Source of the DNA: Culturomica sp.
Lineage (GTDB): Bacteria > Bacteroidota > Bacteroidia > Bacteroidales > Marinifilaceae
Assembly (NCBI GenBank): GCA_031262745.1
Contig: JAISHE010000065.1
Span: 23,405-87,404 of the forward strand
DNA length: 64,000 bases
Reading direction: 5' to 3'
Part shown: piece by piece, positions 17,299 through 27,581 of the stretch
Layout: each line of letters begins with the position of its first letter
Position numbering within the stretch: the first letter of the stretch is position 1
The notes under the pieces: model-generated
The model's input: the letters and a program-made list of their open reading frames with translations, nothing else
Told to the model about the DNA's origin: nothing
The model's database searches: none
Translations under genes and position numbers: made by a program

Positions 17299-18411
17299 AT
17301 GAAACATCTGTTTACAAATAATATAGAACAAATTTTGAAACAGAATTTTGGCAAATATTCTGAGAAAATTTTTGAAAAATCTTTACTTATTCAATATCTG
17401 AATGAAAAAACTCGCTCTGCAAACCAAGGTTCAAAAGCGAGAGGAAGTTTTGCAAATCTATACGCAATTTATGTAATTGTAGAAGATTATATTGTTAATG
17501 GTTACAACAAATATGGCGACTATTCTGCTTATGAAGGTGCTTTGTTCAGTAATCTTTTTTCTCGTCAAAGAGAATTGCCTTTTGGTAGCAAGTTACAAAA
17601 TCACGCTTTGAATAATCGCATGAACTCTGAATTTCAAAAATATTTTCCTAATTCTGAATATATTCCAATTTTGCGTAATCTCGAAACAAACCGTTATTGG
17701 TTCAATGAAAATTTATTAAAAATAATAATTGGCAAAAAGATATTTAATATCGCAGAAACTGTCATTGCAATAATTGATGAATATATTCATACAAAGCAAG
17801 ATGCTTTTCTGCGTTTTGTAAAATCGTGCGAAGAATTGCAGAAAATAGGAACACAAACTCCACGAAAAGTAGAAAAATTTATTGTTGAGTTGCTTGCGCC
17901 AAATGTTGATGCTCGTTTATTTGAGATTGTAAGTTATTCAATCTTAAAATATTATTATCATGATCAACAAATTTATTGGGGATTTGAAATCAACAAACTC
18001 AACAAAGAAAATTTGACACTTTACAAAACAGGACGAACGAATGCCAATGACGGCGGAATTGATTTTGTAATGAAACCGTTGGGCAGATTTTTTCAAGTTA
18101 CCGAAACATTGGATTTTAAAAAGTATTTTCTTGACATTGATAAAATCCAAAAATATCCTATTTCATTCATTATCAAATCTGAAGATTCTGTTGAAAATAT
18201 ATTGCAGAAGATTAAAGAGACAGCCTCAAAGAGTTATTCTGTAAAAGCAATAATTGATAAATATATGGCTTGTATTGAAGAAATTATCAATATTCCAAAG
18301 CTAATTTATCGTTTTGAACAAACTGTAAAGATAGGTTATTTGAACAAAATACTTGATGAAATTATTTTGCAGAGTAAGGTTGAATTTAATTATGAAGAAG
18401 AGGAGGATTAA
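17299..18411 (+). CDS. Type II restriction endonuclease paired with the YhdJ-like methylase
   Basis: This 370-residue soluble protein is lysine- and isoleucine-rich. The N-terminal part contains NLYAIYVIVEDYIVNGYNKY and RQRELPFGSKLQNHALNNRM. The C-terminal part contains a likely nuclease core, NDGGIDFVMKPLGRFFQVTE, with Asp251, Asp255 and the Gln266-x-x-Glu269 stretch, consistent with a PD-(D/E)xK variant. It begins 5 bases after the methyltransferase, which predicts that it cuts the same site, provisionally ATGCAT. I recognise the text as a restriction-enzyme family but not a named enzyme. Confidence 0.7.
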   Translation: MKHLFTNNIEQILKQNFGKYSEKIFEKSLLIQYLNEKTRSANQGSKARGSFANLYAIYVIVEDYIVNGYNKYGDYSAYEGALFSNLFSRQRELPFGSKLQNHALNNRMNSEFQKYFPNSEYIPILRNLETNRYWFNENLLKIIIGKKIFNIAETVIAIIDEYIHTKQDAFLRFVKSCEELQKIGTQTPRKVEKFIVELLAPNVDARLFEIVSYSILKYYYHDQQIYWGFEINKLNKENLTLYKTGRTNANDGGIDFVMKPLGRFFQVTETLDFKKYFLDIDKIQKYPISFIIKSEDSVENILQKIKETASKSYSVKAIIDKYMACIEEIINIPKLIYRFEQTVKIGYLNKILDEIILQSKVEFNYEEEED

Positions 18412-18420
18412 AATATAATA

Positions 18421-20046
18421 ATGACTTTCCCCACCACACATACCACTCCAAAAATCTTTTCTTTTTTCAAAAAAGAAAAATTCCTTTCATTCAAAACGGC
18501 AAACGCTGGTTTGAATGAAAAAACAGGCATTGTAAACTTTTTTGAGAGCGAGGAAGATTTTGTACAATTACAAAATTCGCTAAAAATCAACCAAAATATG
18601 GTTGCTGAAAGTCCGGCAGAATACGGAGATTATCAAACCAATAAACAACTTGCAAAAGCAGTTTGCGAAAATCTGAAAAAGAAAAATATAAACCCAAAAA
18701 TTCTGATTGAGCCGACTTGCGGAAAAGGGAATTTTATTTTGTCGGCTATCGAAACTTTTGAGAATTTGGAACAGATTTTCGGCATTGAAATTCAGGAAAA
18801 ATATGTGTGGCAACTAAAATTTTCGCTGCTCGAATATTTTTTGGAAAACCCCGAAGCAAACAAACCCGAAATTCATTTGTACCATTGCAGCGTTTTTGAT
18901 TTTGATTTCGAGCACATTACATCGCAAATCGGCGGGCGTGAAATGTTGGTGTTGGGAAATCCGCCTTGGGTAACCAATGCAACGCTTTCAACGCTGAACT
19001 CAAAGAACTTGCCGACAAAACGAAATTTCAAAAACGCCAAAGGAATTGATGCCATTACAGGTAAGGGAAATTTTGATATAGGCGAAAGCATTTCGTTGAA
19101 AATGCTGGATTTATTCTCAAAAGAAAACGGACATTTTGCTTTTTTGATAAAAAATTCCGTGATAAAAAATATCATTTACGAGCAAAAGCGCAACAATTAT
19201 CCGATTGCAAACATTGAAAAACAGACAATTAATGCGCAGAAAGAGTTTAACGCCGCTGTTGATGCAAGTTTGTTTGTTTGCAAATTCAATTCTACGCCCG
19301 AATTTACGGCAAAAGAGATTGATTTTTACACCGCAACGCCGCGTGTAACTTTGGGTTGGGTAAACAATAAATTTGCTTCCGACACCGAGAAATACAAAAA
19401 ATATCAGCATTTGGACGGCGTTTGTCCTTACGAGTGGCGGCAGGGGATTAAGCACGATTGCGCCAAAATTATGGAGTTGGAGCGCATTGACGGCGGTTTT
19501 AGAAATGGGCTTGGCGAAGAATTTGAATTGGAAGAAGATTTGGTTTACGGCATTTTGAAAAGTTCCGATTTGAAACAGGAAATGGTTGATACGCCGCGAA
19601 AATACACCATTGTTACGCAAAAACGGATAGGGCAGGAAACTTTGCCTATTTTGGAAAAATTGCCAAAAACAAACGCATATCTACAACAGCATAAAGAGTA
19701 TTTTTTGCAAAGAAAATCAAGCATTTACAATGGGAAGCCACTGTATTCGATTTTCGGCGTAGGCGATTATTCGTTTAAACCGTACAAAGTAGCCATTTCC
19801 GGACTTTACAAGCAAACCCGATTTACGCTTGTAAAACCAAACGGCACGGTTTTATTGCTTGACGATACTTGTTACTTCATAGGATTTGACACACTCGAAG
19901 AAGCAGAATCCATTCAGGCAGAATTGAATAAACCTGAAATGCAGGAATTTATTAATTCATTTATGTTTACCGATGCCAAACGAGCAATCACAAAAGATTT
20001 GCTGATGAGGGTAGGTATTGGAAAGAATGCACTTGTATTGTTTTAG
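18421..20046 (+). CDS. N6-adenine DNA methyltransferase, NPPW type
   Basis: The protein has 541 residues. A SAM-binding motif EPTCGKGNFIL (from Glu97) precedes the catalytic motif GNPPW (Asn180 to Trp183), the gamma-class order. The C-terminal 350 residues probably carry the target-recognition region, with KYTIVTQKRIGQETLPILEK and GVGDYSFKPYKVAISGLYKQ as in type IIG/Eco57I-like proteins. The first 60 residues are low in recognisable motifs. An alternative start is ATG 18598 (MVAESPAEYGDY). It begins 9 bases after the endonuclease gene but differs from it in composition, and is more likely the partner of the nuclease at 15738. Confidence 0.75.
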   Translation: MTFPTTHTTPKIFSFFKKEKFLSFKTANAGLNEKTGIVNFFESEEDFVQLQNSLKINQNMVAESPAEYGDYQTNKQLAKAVCENLKKKNINPKILIEPTCGKGNFILSAIETFENLEQIFGIEIQEKYVWQLKFSLLEYFLENPEANKPEIHLYHCSVFDFDFEHITSQIGGREMLVLGNPPWVTNATLSTLNSKNLPTKRNFKNAKGIDAITGKGNFDIGESISLKMLDLFSKENGHFAFLIKNSVIKNIIYEQKRNNYPIANIEKQTINAQKEFNAAVDASLFVCKFNSTPEFTAKEIDFYTATPRVTLGWVNNKFASDTEKYKKYQHLDGVCPYEWRQGIKHDCAKIMELERIDGGFRNGLGEEFELEEDLVYGILKSSDLKQEMVDTPRKYTIVTQKRIGQETLPILEKLPKTNAYLQQHKEYFLQRKSSIYNGKPLYSIFGVGDYSFKPYKVAISGLYKQTRFTLVKPNGTVLLLDDTCYFIGFDTLEEAESIQAELNKPEMQEFINSFMFTDAKRAITKDLLMRVGIGKNALVLF

Positions 20047-20415
20047 TAAATACAGAACTTTATAATGACAGCTGCCTACGGCAGCCTCCGCGCCATTAGA
20101 GTGGCAAAGACACACAAACTTTTCAACAAAGTAGACAAATCTGTTTTTTCTCGATAATCTTGCATCATATACTAATGTGGCATTAATTCCCTTATCTATA
20201 CAAACTTATCGAAAATGCAGTGCTACAGTGGAAAGAGATTGTGAATCATGCATTATTAGAGTCATCTGCTTGGCACATCCGATAATTACGGGATGTGTCA
20301 TTTTTACTATGTTTAGTAGTCAACTTTTTTCGGTATAAGACAGATAGAACAAACAAAAATGTTATTTTTGCACCCGTAAGAAGATAAGTATCTCATTTAT
20401 ATTAAAAATAAAGCT
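20047..20415. other. Intergenic region between the restriction locus and the arabinose block
   Basis: No gene is visible. It holds a short GCTGCC/GGCAGC hairpin at 20071-20085, a terminator-like hairpin at 20272-20305, and a TATTTTTG -7 box at 20363-20370 upstream of galM without a clear -33 box. Confidence 0.5.
20272..20305 (+). terminator. Rho-independent terminator
   Basis: A 9-bp stem (20272-20280 with 20291-20299, one G-T pair) and 10-base loop are followed by A and five T. It separates the restriction locus from the arabinose operon. Confidence 0.55.
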
Positions 20416-21555
20416 ATGAAAAAACATTTTATACTTGCAGGAATTGCCGCATTGATGTTAGCATCATGCAACAACAAGCCGGCTTCCGAGCTGACTTTAT
20501 CCGGTCTTAATCCGGCGAAATTTCAAACAGAAGTAAATAATGCCAAAACAGCTCTTTATACATTAAAGAACAAAGCAGGCATGGAAGTGTGCATAACCAA
20601 CTTCGGAGGACGTATCGTGTCTGTCATGGTACCCGACAAGGACGGTAAGATGCAGGATGTCGTTTTAGGTTTTGACAGCATTGCCGACTATATTAAGATA
20701 CCGAGCGACTTCGGTGCTTCTATCGGTCGTTATGCGAACCGTATCAACAAGGGACGTTTGATTTTAGACGGCGACACCATTCAACTACCGCCAAACAACT
20801 TCGGGCACACCCTGCACGGAGGACCGAGAGGATGGCAATATCAGGTATATGAAGCAAAACTTATTGATCCGACAACGTTGGAATTAACAAGGATTTCACC
20901 GGATGGAGATCAAAACTTCCCGGGCAATGTAACGGCTAAAGTGATTTACAAATTAACCGAAGACAACGCTATTGACATTAAATATAGTGCTACGACCGAT
21001 AAAAAGACGGTTATCAACATGACCAACCATTCTTATTTCAACTTAGCCGGTGATCCGTCGAAATCATCAACCGACGACATTTTATATGTAAATGCCGACT
21101 ACTACACTCCGGTAGACCGTACCTTCATTACAACAGGTGAAATAGTTCCGGTAAAAGGTACTCCAATGGACTTCACTACTCCGAAAGCTGTAGGTAAAGA
21201 CATAAACAATTATGACTTCGATCAATTGAAGAACGGAAACGGATATGACCATAATTGGGTGCTAAATACAAAAGGAGACATTGCTCAGCTCGCAGCTAAA
21301 TTAACTTCTCCCGAAACCGGAATCACTTTGGAAGTATATACCGATGAACCGGGTATACAGGTTTATTCGGGTAATTTCCTCGATGGAACCGTGAAAGGTA
21401 AAAAAGGAATAGTTTATAAACAACGTGCTGCTGTTTGCTTGGAAACGCAGCACTATCCCGACAGTCCCAACAAATCCGATTGGCCATCTACTATTCTGGA
21501 GCCGGGTCAAACTTACAATAGCGAATGTATTTTCAAATTCGGCGTAGAAAAATAA
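20416..21555 (+). CDS. galM: Aldose 1-epimerase (galactose mutarotase family), lipoprotein
   Basis: This 379-residue enzyme interconverts alpha and beta anomers of aldoses. Lipoprotein signal: lipobox LASC with Cys18, so it is membrane-anchored outside the cytoplasm. Family motifs: NFGGRIVSVMVPDKDGK, SIGRYANRI, GHTLHGGPRGWQ (His131, His134), NMTNHSYFNLAG (His205, the likely general acid) and CLETQHYPDSPN (Glu343, the likely base). First gene of the arabinose block, it precedes a sugar symporter by 27 bases, suggesting it readies arabinose or galactose for uptake. The upstream -7 box TATTTTTG lies at 20363-20370. Confidence 0.93.
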   Translation: MKKHFILAGIAALMLASCNNKPASELTLSGLNPAKFQTEVNNAKTALYTLKNKAGMEVCITNFGGRIVSVMVPDKDGKMQDVVLGFDSIADYIKIPSDFGASIGRYANRINKGRLILDGDTIQLPPNNFGHTLHGGPRGWQYQVYEAKLIDPTTLELTRISPDGDQNFPGNVTAKVIYKLTEDNAIDIKYSATTDKKTVINMTNHSYFNLAGDPSKSSTDDILYVNADYYTPVDRTFITTGEIVPVKGTPMDFTTPKAVGKDINNYDFDQLKNGNGYDHNWVLNTKGDIAQLAAKLTSPETGITLEVYTDEPGIQVYSGNFLDGTVKGKKGIVYKQRAAVCLETQHYPDSPNKSDWPSTILEPGQTYNSECIFKFGVEK

Positions 21556-21582
21556 TCATATACATTTAATACAGACAAACAA

Positions 21583-23487
21583 ATGAATGGTTCAGGTTTT
21601 CAGACTATAGATTTCATTATCCTTGCAGTATATATTGTTATGCTGATTGGCTTGGGACTCTACTTGTCGCGTAATAAAAAAGGAGAAGAAAAAAATGCAA
21701 GCGACTACTTCCTTGCAGGTAACAAACTAACTTGGTGGGCAGTTGGTGCATCGCTTATTGCCGCCAATATATCGGCAGAACAGTTTATCGGAATGTCCGG
21801 GTCAGGCTATAAAATTGGTTTATGCGTAGCAGCCTACGAATTAATGGCGGCTGTAACCCTGATTGTCGTAGCCAAGTTCCTGCTTCCTGTCATGATCAAT
21901 CAAAAGATCTTCACAATACCACAATTCCTCAGAGAAAGATATAACAACGGCGTAGGATTGGCATTTTCCATCTTCTGGCTCTTGCTCTACATCTTTGTGA
22001 ACCTTACCTCAGTAGCGTGGTTGGGAACGCTTGCCATAGAGCAGATCTTAGGGATCAGTAGTGAATATCGTATTATCATTATTATATGCCTCTTCCTCAT
22101 TGCCGGCATCTACTCCATCTATGGTGGCTTGGCTTCTGTGGCTTGGACAGACGTTTTGCAAGTAATCTTCTTAGTAGGAGGTGGATTGATCACGGCTTAT
22201 TTTGCATTGGAAGCTGTATCCGGAGAAGGCAGAGGTGCCTGGGACGGATTCATGATCATCTTTGACAAGCTCAAGACACTTCCCGAAGATACTCACTTCA
22301 ATTTGATTGTAGACCGTGCTCTTTCTCCCGATGCCTTTAAAGATCTTCCCGGTATTGCAGCCGTAGTGGGTGGAGTTTGGTTGACCAACATAGGTTACTG
22401 GGGTTTCAATCAATATATCATCCAAAAGGGATTGGCGGCAAAGAGCTTAGACGAAGCAAAAAAAGGATTGTTGTTTGCCGGTTTCCTAAAAATTTTGATT
22501 CCTTTTATCGTGGTTATACCCGGTATTTGTGCATTTGTCATGTTCAACTATCCCGAAGCTATTCCGGGTTTGCAGCAAGGATACTTTGATGTGCATGGCA
22601 CTATCAATGTTTCCGATGACGCTTATCCATGGTTGATCCACAACTTTGCACCGGTCGGTATTAAGGGATTATCGTTTGCGGCACTCGCTGCGGCTATCAT
22701 CTCTTCTTTGGCATCCATGTTCAATTCCACCTCCACCATCTTTACGATGGATATTTACAAACAGTATATCAACAAGAGGGCAAGTCAAAGGAAATTAGTA
22801 AGCATTGGTCGCTTAACGGCTATTGCATCGTTGGTGATTGCTGCCATTGCCGTAAAACCGTTATTAGGGGGACTCGATCAGGCATTCCAGTACATACAAG
22901 AGTACTCCGGCTTTATTTATCCGGGTATCATTGTCGTCTTCGGATTAGGCTTGCTCTGGAAGCGAGCATCATCGACAGCTGCTATATGGACATCCATCCT
23001 TACCGTACCGATGGGTATCTTGTTTAAGATAGCTTTCCCCGATATGCCGTTTCAGTTCCGTATGGGTTACATTTTCATCATTCTGTTGATAATCTTCGTT
23101 GCACTTGCCTTTACGGATAAGAAGCTTGTTAAAATAGAATATCTAATGGAAGAAGATCGCAAAAAGATGTTGAAATGGGGACATATAACCCTCACCTTTG
23201 CAGCCATCTTCTTGTTAGCTGCTTCTATCCAGAAGATCATGTACGTAATGGGAAGTACTAATCCGACCATTATTTATCTGGATAATATCGGATTTGAAGC
23301 ACTTTTCTTTTTCAGTGCATTGATCGGTTCGATATCCATATTATTATTCTCTAACGCTAACACAAAGGTACAAGATACTAAAGCACTTAGTATTGACCTG
23401 AAACTGTTTAAAACAAACACAGGTTTTGCCATAGGCTCATTCTGTATTTGTGCCATTGTTGCCGCCCTTTATGTGATATTCTGGTAA
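21583..23487 (+). CDS. Sodium:solute symporter family sugar transporter
   Basis: This 634-residue inner-membrane protein has about 14 predicted membrane helices. It begins IDFIILAVYIVMLIGLGLYL and has the SSS-family signature around DYFLAGNKLTWWAVGASLIA and ANISAEQFIGMSGSGYKIG. Length and the SGLT-like C-terminal extra helix fit sugar symporters. Placement between galM and araD-araA indicates L-arabinose as the probable substrate, though close relatives carry glucose, galactose or xylose. A long perfect hairpin (23531-23573) follows the stop before araD. Confidence 0.88.
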   Translation: MNGSGFQTIDFIILAVYIVMLIGLGLYLSRNKKGEEKNASDYFLAGNKLTWWAVGASLIAANISAEQFIGMSGSGYKIGLCVAAYELMAAVTLIVVAKFLLPVMINQKIFTIPQFLRERYNNGVGLAFSIFWLLLYIFVNLTSVAWLGTLAIEQILGISSEYRIIIIICLFLIAGIYSIYGGLASVAWTDVLQVIFLVGGGLITAYFALEAVSGEGRGAWDGFMIIFDKLKTLPEDTHFNLIVDRALSPDAFKDLPGIAAVVGGVWLTNIGYWGFNQYIIQKGLAAKSLDEAKKGLLFAGFLKILIPFIVVIPGICAFVMFNYPEAIPGLQQGYFDVHGTINVSDDAYPWLIHNFAPVGIKGLSFAALAAAIISSLASMFNSTSTIFTMDIYKQYINKRASQRKLVSIGRLTAIASLVIAAIAVKPLLGGLDQAFQYIQEYSGFIYPGIIVVFGLGLLWKRASSTAAIWTSILTVPMGILFKIAFPDMPFQFRMGYIFIILLIIFVALAFTDKKLVKIEYLMEEDRKKMLKWGHITLTFAAIFLLAASIQKIMYVMGSTNPTIIYLDNIGFEALFFFSALIGSISILLFSNANTKVQDTKALSIDLKLFKTNTGFAIGSFCICAIVAALYVIFW

Positions 23488-23530
23488 CGGATGAATAAAG
23501 ATTATAGCCATTACCACAAGTTCTATGTTA

Positions 23531-23573
23531 CTGATTGTATTATCTTCGTTGAAACCGGAGATAATACAATCGG
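23531..23573 (+). other. Long intercistronic hairpin between symporter and araD
   Basis: The arms 23531-23545 and 23559-23573 pair over 15 bp (one T-G pair), with a 13-base loop. No T-run follows, so it is not a normal terminator. It may stabilise the upstream mRNA end or set the level of araD expression. Confidence 0.6.
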
Positions 23574-23656
23574 TTAATGCTAAATAATAGGAGGTGCCGC
23601 CTTGTATAAGTTTAATAGCAAGGTCTACTCCAAAGACCCGAAATTCAAATTATAAT

Positions 23657-24340
23657 ATGTTGGAAGAATTAAAAGAAAAAGTGTTCCATGCCAATCTGGA
23701 TTTGGTAAAGCATGGATTAGTCATCTTTACTTGGGGCAATGTTTCCGCTATTGATCGCGAAAGCGGACTGGTGGTAATCAAACCCAGCGGCGTGAGCTAT
23801 GATGATATGAAAGCCGAAGATATGGTAGTGGTTGATTTGGACGGCAAGGTGGTGGAAGGACTGTTGAAACCATCTTCGGATACTCCCACCCACATCGCAT
23901 TATACAAAGCGTTTCCGGAGATTGGCGGGGTAGTGCATACCCATTCTACTTACGCTACCGCTTGGGCGCAAGCCGGATGTGACATTCCGAATATCGGAAC
24001 CACTCATGCGGATTATTTCCATGACGCCATCCCCTGCACGGCAGACATGACAGAAGCGGAAGTGAAAGGCGCATACGAATTGGAAACCGGCAACGTGATA
24101 GTGAAGCGTTTTGAAGGCTTGAATCCCGTGCATACACCGGGGGTATTGGTAAAGAATCACGGTCCTTTTTCTTGGGGAAAAGACGCGCACGACGCTGTAC
24201 ACAACGCCGTAGTCATGGAACAAGTAGCCAAAATGGCTAGTATCGCTTATGCGGTGAACCCAAATTTAACCATGAACCCGCTGCTGATAGAAAAACACTT
24301 CAGCCGCAAACATGGTCCGAATGCTTATTACGGACAATAA
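23657..24340 (+). CDS. araD: L-ribulose-5-phosphate 4-epimerase
   Basis: This 227-residue class-II-aldolase-fold enzyme converts L-ribulose-5-phosphate to D-xylulose-5-phosphate. I chose ATG 23657 because [20 protein letters not shown] matches the normal N-terminus. A longer frame from 23594 adds 21 unrelated residues. Zinc ligands: His94 and His96 in VVHTHSTYA and His168 in [10 protein letters not shown]. Catalytic Asp75 lies in [28 protein letters not shown] is the family's phosphate-binding start. araA follows after 32 bases. Confidence 0.96.
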   Translation: MLEELKEKVFHANLDLVKHGLVIFTWGNVSAIDRESGLVVIKPSGVSYDDMKAEDMVVVDLDGKVVEGLLKPSSDTPTHIALYKAFPEIGGVVHTHSTYATAWAQAGCDIPNIGTTHADYFHDAIPCTADMTEAEVKGAYELETGNVIVKRFEGLNPVHTPGVLVKNHGPFSWGKDAHDAVHNAVVMEQVAKMASIAYAVNPNLTMNPLLIEKHFSRKHGPNAYYGQ

Positions 24341-24372
24341 TAGTAACAACTCATAATTAAAACAAAAAAGAT

Positions 24373-25899
24373 ATGAACGCATTTGATCAATATGAAGTAT
24401 GGTTCGTAACAGGAGCACAGCTTCTGTACGGAGGTGACGCAGTGATTGCAGTAGACGCACACTCTAATGAAATGGTAAACGGGCTGAACGCATCCGGAAA
24501 ACTTCCTGTGAAAGTGGTATATAAAGGTACCGCTAACTCTTCTAAAGAGGTGGAAACCGTTTTCAAAGCTGCCAATAACGATGAAAAATGTATTGGCGTC
24601 ATTACTTGGATGCACACCTTCTCTCCTGCCAAGATGTGGATTCACGGTCTGCAACAGTTGAAGAAGCCGTTGATGCACTTGCATACACAGTTCAACAAGG
24701 AGATTCCTTGGGATACAATGGATATGGACTTTATGAACCTGAACCAGTCTGCTCACGGCGACCGTGAATTCGGGCACATCTGTACCCGGATGCGTATCCG
24801 TCGTAAAGTGGTGGTAGGCTATTGGAAAGAAGAAGATACTTTGCACAAGATTGCTGTTTGGATGCGTGTATGTGCCGGTTGGGCAGATTCACAAGACATG
24901 TTGATCATCCGTTTCGGCGACCAGATGAACAATGTAGCTGTAACCGACGGCGATAAAGTGGAAGCTGAACAACGTATGGGTTATCACGTGGACTACTGTC
25001 CGGTGAGCGAATTGATGGAATATCACAAAGAAATCAAGAGTGGAGATGTAGAAGCATTGGTTGCCACTTATTTCAAGGAATATGACCACGACGCATCTTT
25101 GGAAGACAAATCGACAGAGGCTTACCAAAAAGTGTGGAATGCCGCCAAAGCGGAACTTGCCCTTCGTGCCATTTTGAAAGAAAAAGGAGCCAAAGGATTT
25201 ACGACCAACTTCGACGATTTAGGTGATATTGAACACGATGGTTTCGATCAGATTCCCGGTCTTGCTTCTCAACGTCTGATGGCAGAAGGTTACGGATTTG
25301 GAGCCGAAGGCGATTGGAAGTCAGCCGCTCTTTATCGCACGGTATGGGTGATGAATCAGGGACTTCCGAAGGGTTCTTCATTCTTGGAAGATTATACATT
25401 GAACTTCGACGGTGCAAGAAGTGCTATCTTGCAATCGCACATGTTGGAAATCTGCCCACTTATTGCAGCCGGCAAACCTCGCTTGGAAGTACATTTCCTC
25501 GGTATAGGTATCCGCAAGAGCCAAACTGCAAGACTGGTATTTACATCTAAAACGGGTACAGGCTGCACCGCCACCATCATAGACCTAGGTAATCGTTTCC
25601 GCCTGATTGTGAACGATGTGGAATGCATCGAGCCGAAACCGCTACCTAAGTTGCCGGTTGCTTCCGCTCTTTGGATTCCGATGCCTAACCTCGAAGTGGG
25701 TGCAGGTGCTTGGATTTTGGCAGGCGGAACTCATCACTCCTGCTTCTCTTACGACTTGACGGCAGAATATTGGGAAGATTATGCTGAAATTGCAGGCATC
25801 GAAATGGTACATATCAACAAGGACACTACCATCAGTTGCTTCAAGAAAGAACTGCGCATGAACGAAGTTTATTACATGCTGAACAAGGCACTGAGTTAA
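24373..25899 (+). CDS. araA: L-arabinose isomerase
   Basis: This 508-residue enzyme converts L-arabinose to L-ribulose and needs Mn2+. N-terminal YEVWFVTGAQLLYG and WMHTFSPAKMWIHGL are typical. Candidate catalytic Glu residues are Glu312 in GAEGDWK and Glu339 in FLEDYTLNF. Metal-binding His lies in ILQSHMLEICP and GGTHHSCFSY. Length matches the family. It lies between araD and the FGGY kinase in the order symporter-araD-araA-kinase. Confidence 0.97.
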   Translation: MNAFDQYEVWFVTGAQLLYGGDAVIAVDAHSNEMVNGLNASGKLPVKVVYKGTANSSKEVETVFKAANNDEKCIGVITWMHTFSPAKMWIHGLQQLKKPLMHLHTQFNKEIPWDTMDMDFMNLNQSAHGDREFGHICTRMRIRRKVVVGYWKEEDTLHKIAVWMRVCAGWADSQDMLIIRFGDQMNNVAVTDGDKVEAEQRMGYHVDYCPVSELMEYHKEIKSGDVEALVATYFKEYDHDASLEDKSTEAYQKVWNAAKAELALRAILKEKGAKGFTTNFDDLGDIEHDGFDQIPGLASQRLMAEGYGFGAEGDWKSAALYRTVWVMNQGLPKGSSFLEDYTLNFDGARSAILQSHMLEICPLIAAGKPRLEVHFLGIGIRKSQTARLVFTSKTGTGCTATIIDLGNRFRLIVNDVECIEPKPLPKLPVASALWIPMPNLEVGAGAWILAGGTHHSCFSYDLTAEYWEDYAEIAGIEMVHINKDTTISCFKKELRMNEVYYMLNKALS

Positions 25900-25931
25900 C
25901 GATGAACGGAGACCACTAAACATTATTAATC

Positions 25932-27527
25932 ATGAAATTAGATGCAAAATCAACCATAGAGACCGGCAAAGCCATTTTGGGTATAGAACTCGGCTCAACA
26001 CGCATCAAGGCTGTCTTGATTGACGAGGCAAACAAGCCCATTGCTCAAGGCAGTCACACGTGGGAGAATCAGTTAGTTGACGGGCTTTGGACATATAGCA
26101 TTGAAGACATTTGGTCGGGATTGCAAGACTGCTATGCCGATCTTCGCTCTAACGTAAAGAAGCTATACGGTATAGAGATTGAGGCTTTGGCAGCAATCGG
26201 TATCAGTGCCATGATGCATGGTTACATGCCGTTCGATGAGAAAGCGGAAATCCTCGTGCCTTTCCGTACTTGGAGAAACACCCATACGGGCAAAGCGGCA
26301 GCAGCTTTATCAGAGCTGTTTGTCTACAACATTCCCCTACGGTGGAGCATTTCTCACTTGTATCAGGCCATCTTGGACGAAGAAGCTCATGTCAAGGACA
26401 TTGATTTCCTGACTACTCTTGCCGGATATGTACATTGGCAGCTCACAGGTGAAAAGGTTCTGGGCGTAGGCGACGCATCGGGTATGCTCCCCATAGACTC
26501 TACTACGAATAACTATTCTGCTGAAATGGTGGCTAAGTTCGATAAGTTGATTGCTCCCAAAGGATATAGTTGGAAACTGGAGGATATCTTGCCTAAAGTG
26601 TTGCCGGCAGGCGAAAAGGCAGGTGTGCTTACATCGGAGGGAAGCAAGAAATTGGATGCGTCCGGTCATTTGGAAGCCGGAATACCGGTTTGTCCGCCGG
26701 AAGGAGACGCAGGTACCGGAATGGTTGCCACCAATGCCGTTAAGCAGCGCACCGGAAATGTATCGGCAGGCACTTCTTCATTCTCCATGATTGTATTGGA
26801 GAAAGAATTGTCGAAGCCATGCGAGATGATTGACATGGTAACCACTCCCGACGGAAGTCCCGTAGCCATGGTGCATTGCAACAACTGCACTTCCGATCTT
26901 AATGAGTGGGTCAACCTATTCAAAGAATATCAAGAACTGTTGGGCATCCCTGTAGATATGGATCAAATCTACAACAAGCTCTATAACATTGCGCTTACCG
27001 GTGATGCGGATTGCGGAGGACTTCTCTCTTATAATTACGTATCGGGTGAACCTGTTACAGGGTTTGCAGACGGAAGATCACTCTTTGTTCGTTCTGCAAA
27101 TGACAAATTCAACTTGGCAAACTTTATGCGGACTCACTTGTATGCTTCAGTCGGAGTTCTCAAGATTGGCAACGATGTCTTGTTCAATGAAGAAAAAATC
27201 AAAGTGGACAGGATTACCGCTCACGGAGGATTGTTCCGGACAAAAGGAGTAGGTCAACGAATACTTGCCGCCGCCCTCAATTCACCTATTTCTGTGATGG
27301 AGACAGCCGGTGAGGGTGGTGCTTGGGGAATTGCCTTGCTGGGTTCTTACCTCGTGAACAACGAAAAGAAACAATCCCTTGCCGATTTTCTGGATGAAAA
27401 GGTATTTGTCGGAGACGCCGGTATGGAGGTATCACCTACACCCGAAGAGGTAGCCGGCTTTGATACATACATCGAAAGCTACAAAGCAGGATTGCCTATT
27501 GAAGAAGCGGCGGTGAAGTTTAAATAA
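25932..27527 (+). CDS. FGGY-family carbohydrate kinase, probable L-ribulokinase
   Basis: The protein has 531 residues with the FGGY two-domain sugar-kinase layout. [16 protein letters not shown] (from about residue 17) is the phosphate-1 motif of the actin-like fold. [12 protein letters not shown] and [10 protein letters not shown] are sugar-side motifs. [20 protein letters not shown] and [13 protein letters not shown] form the nucleotide-side domain, and [20 protein letters not shown] the C-terminal domain. It fills the kinase step between araA and araD and fits the Bacteroides-type ribulokinase rather than E. coli AraB. Annotation as xylulokinase is the main alternative. Confidence 0.85.
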   Translation: MKLDAKSTIETGKAILGIELGSTRIKAVLIDEANKPIAQGSHTWENQLVDGLWTYSIEDIWSGLQDCYADLRSNVKKLYGIEIEALAAIGISAMMHGYMPFDEKAEILVPFRTWRNTHTGKAAAALSELFVYNIPLRWSISHLYQAILDEEAHVKDIDFLTTLAGYVHWQLTGEKVLGVGDASGMLPIDSTTNNYSAEMVAKFDKLIAPKGYSWKLEDILPKVLPAGEKAGVLTSEGSKKLDASGHLEAGIPVCPPEGDAGTGMVATNAVKQRTGNVSAGTSSFSMIVLEKELSKPCEMIDMVTTPDGSPVAMVHCNNCTSDLNEWVNLFKEYQELLGIPVDMDQIYNKLYNIALTGDADCGGLLSYNYVSGEPVTGFADGRSLFVRSANDKFNLANFMRTHLYASVGVLKIGNDVLFNEEKIKVDRITAHGGLFRTKGVGQRILAAALNSPISVMETAGEGGAWGIALLGSYLVNNEKKQSLADFLDEKVFVGDAGMEVSPTPEEVAGFDTYIESYKAGLPIEEAAVKFK

Positions 27528-27581
27528 AAATGTTCCGATAGGGTTTAACAGGCTTGCAAAATCAATTATAAAACTATTATT

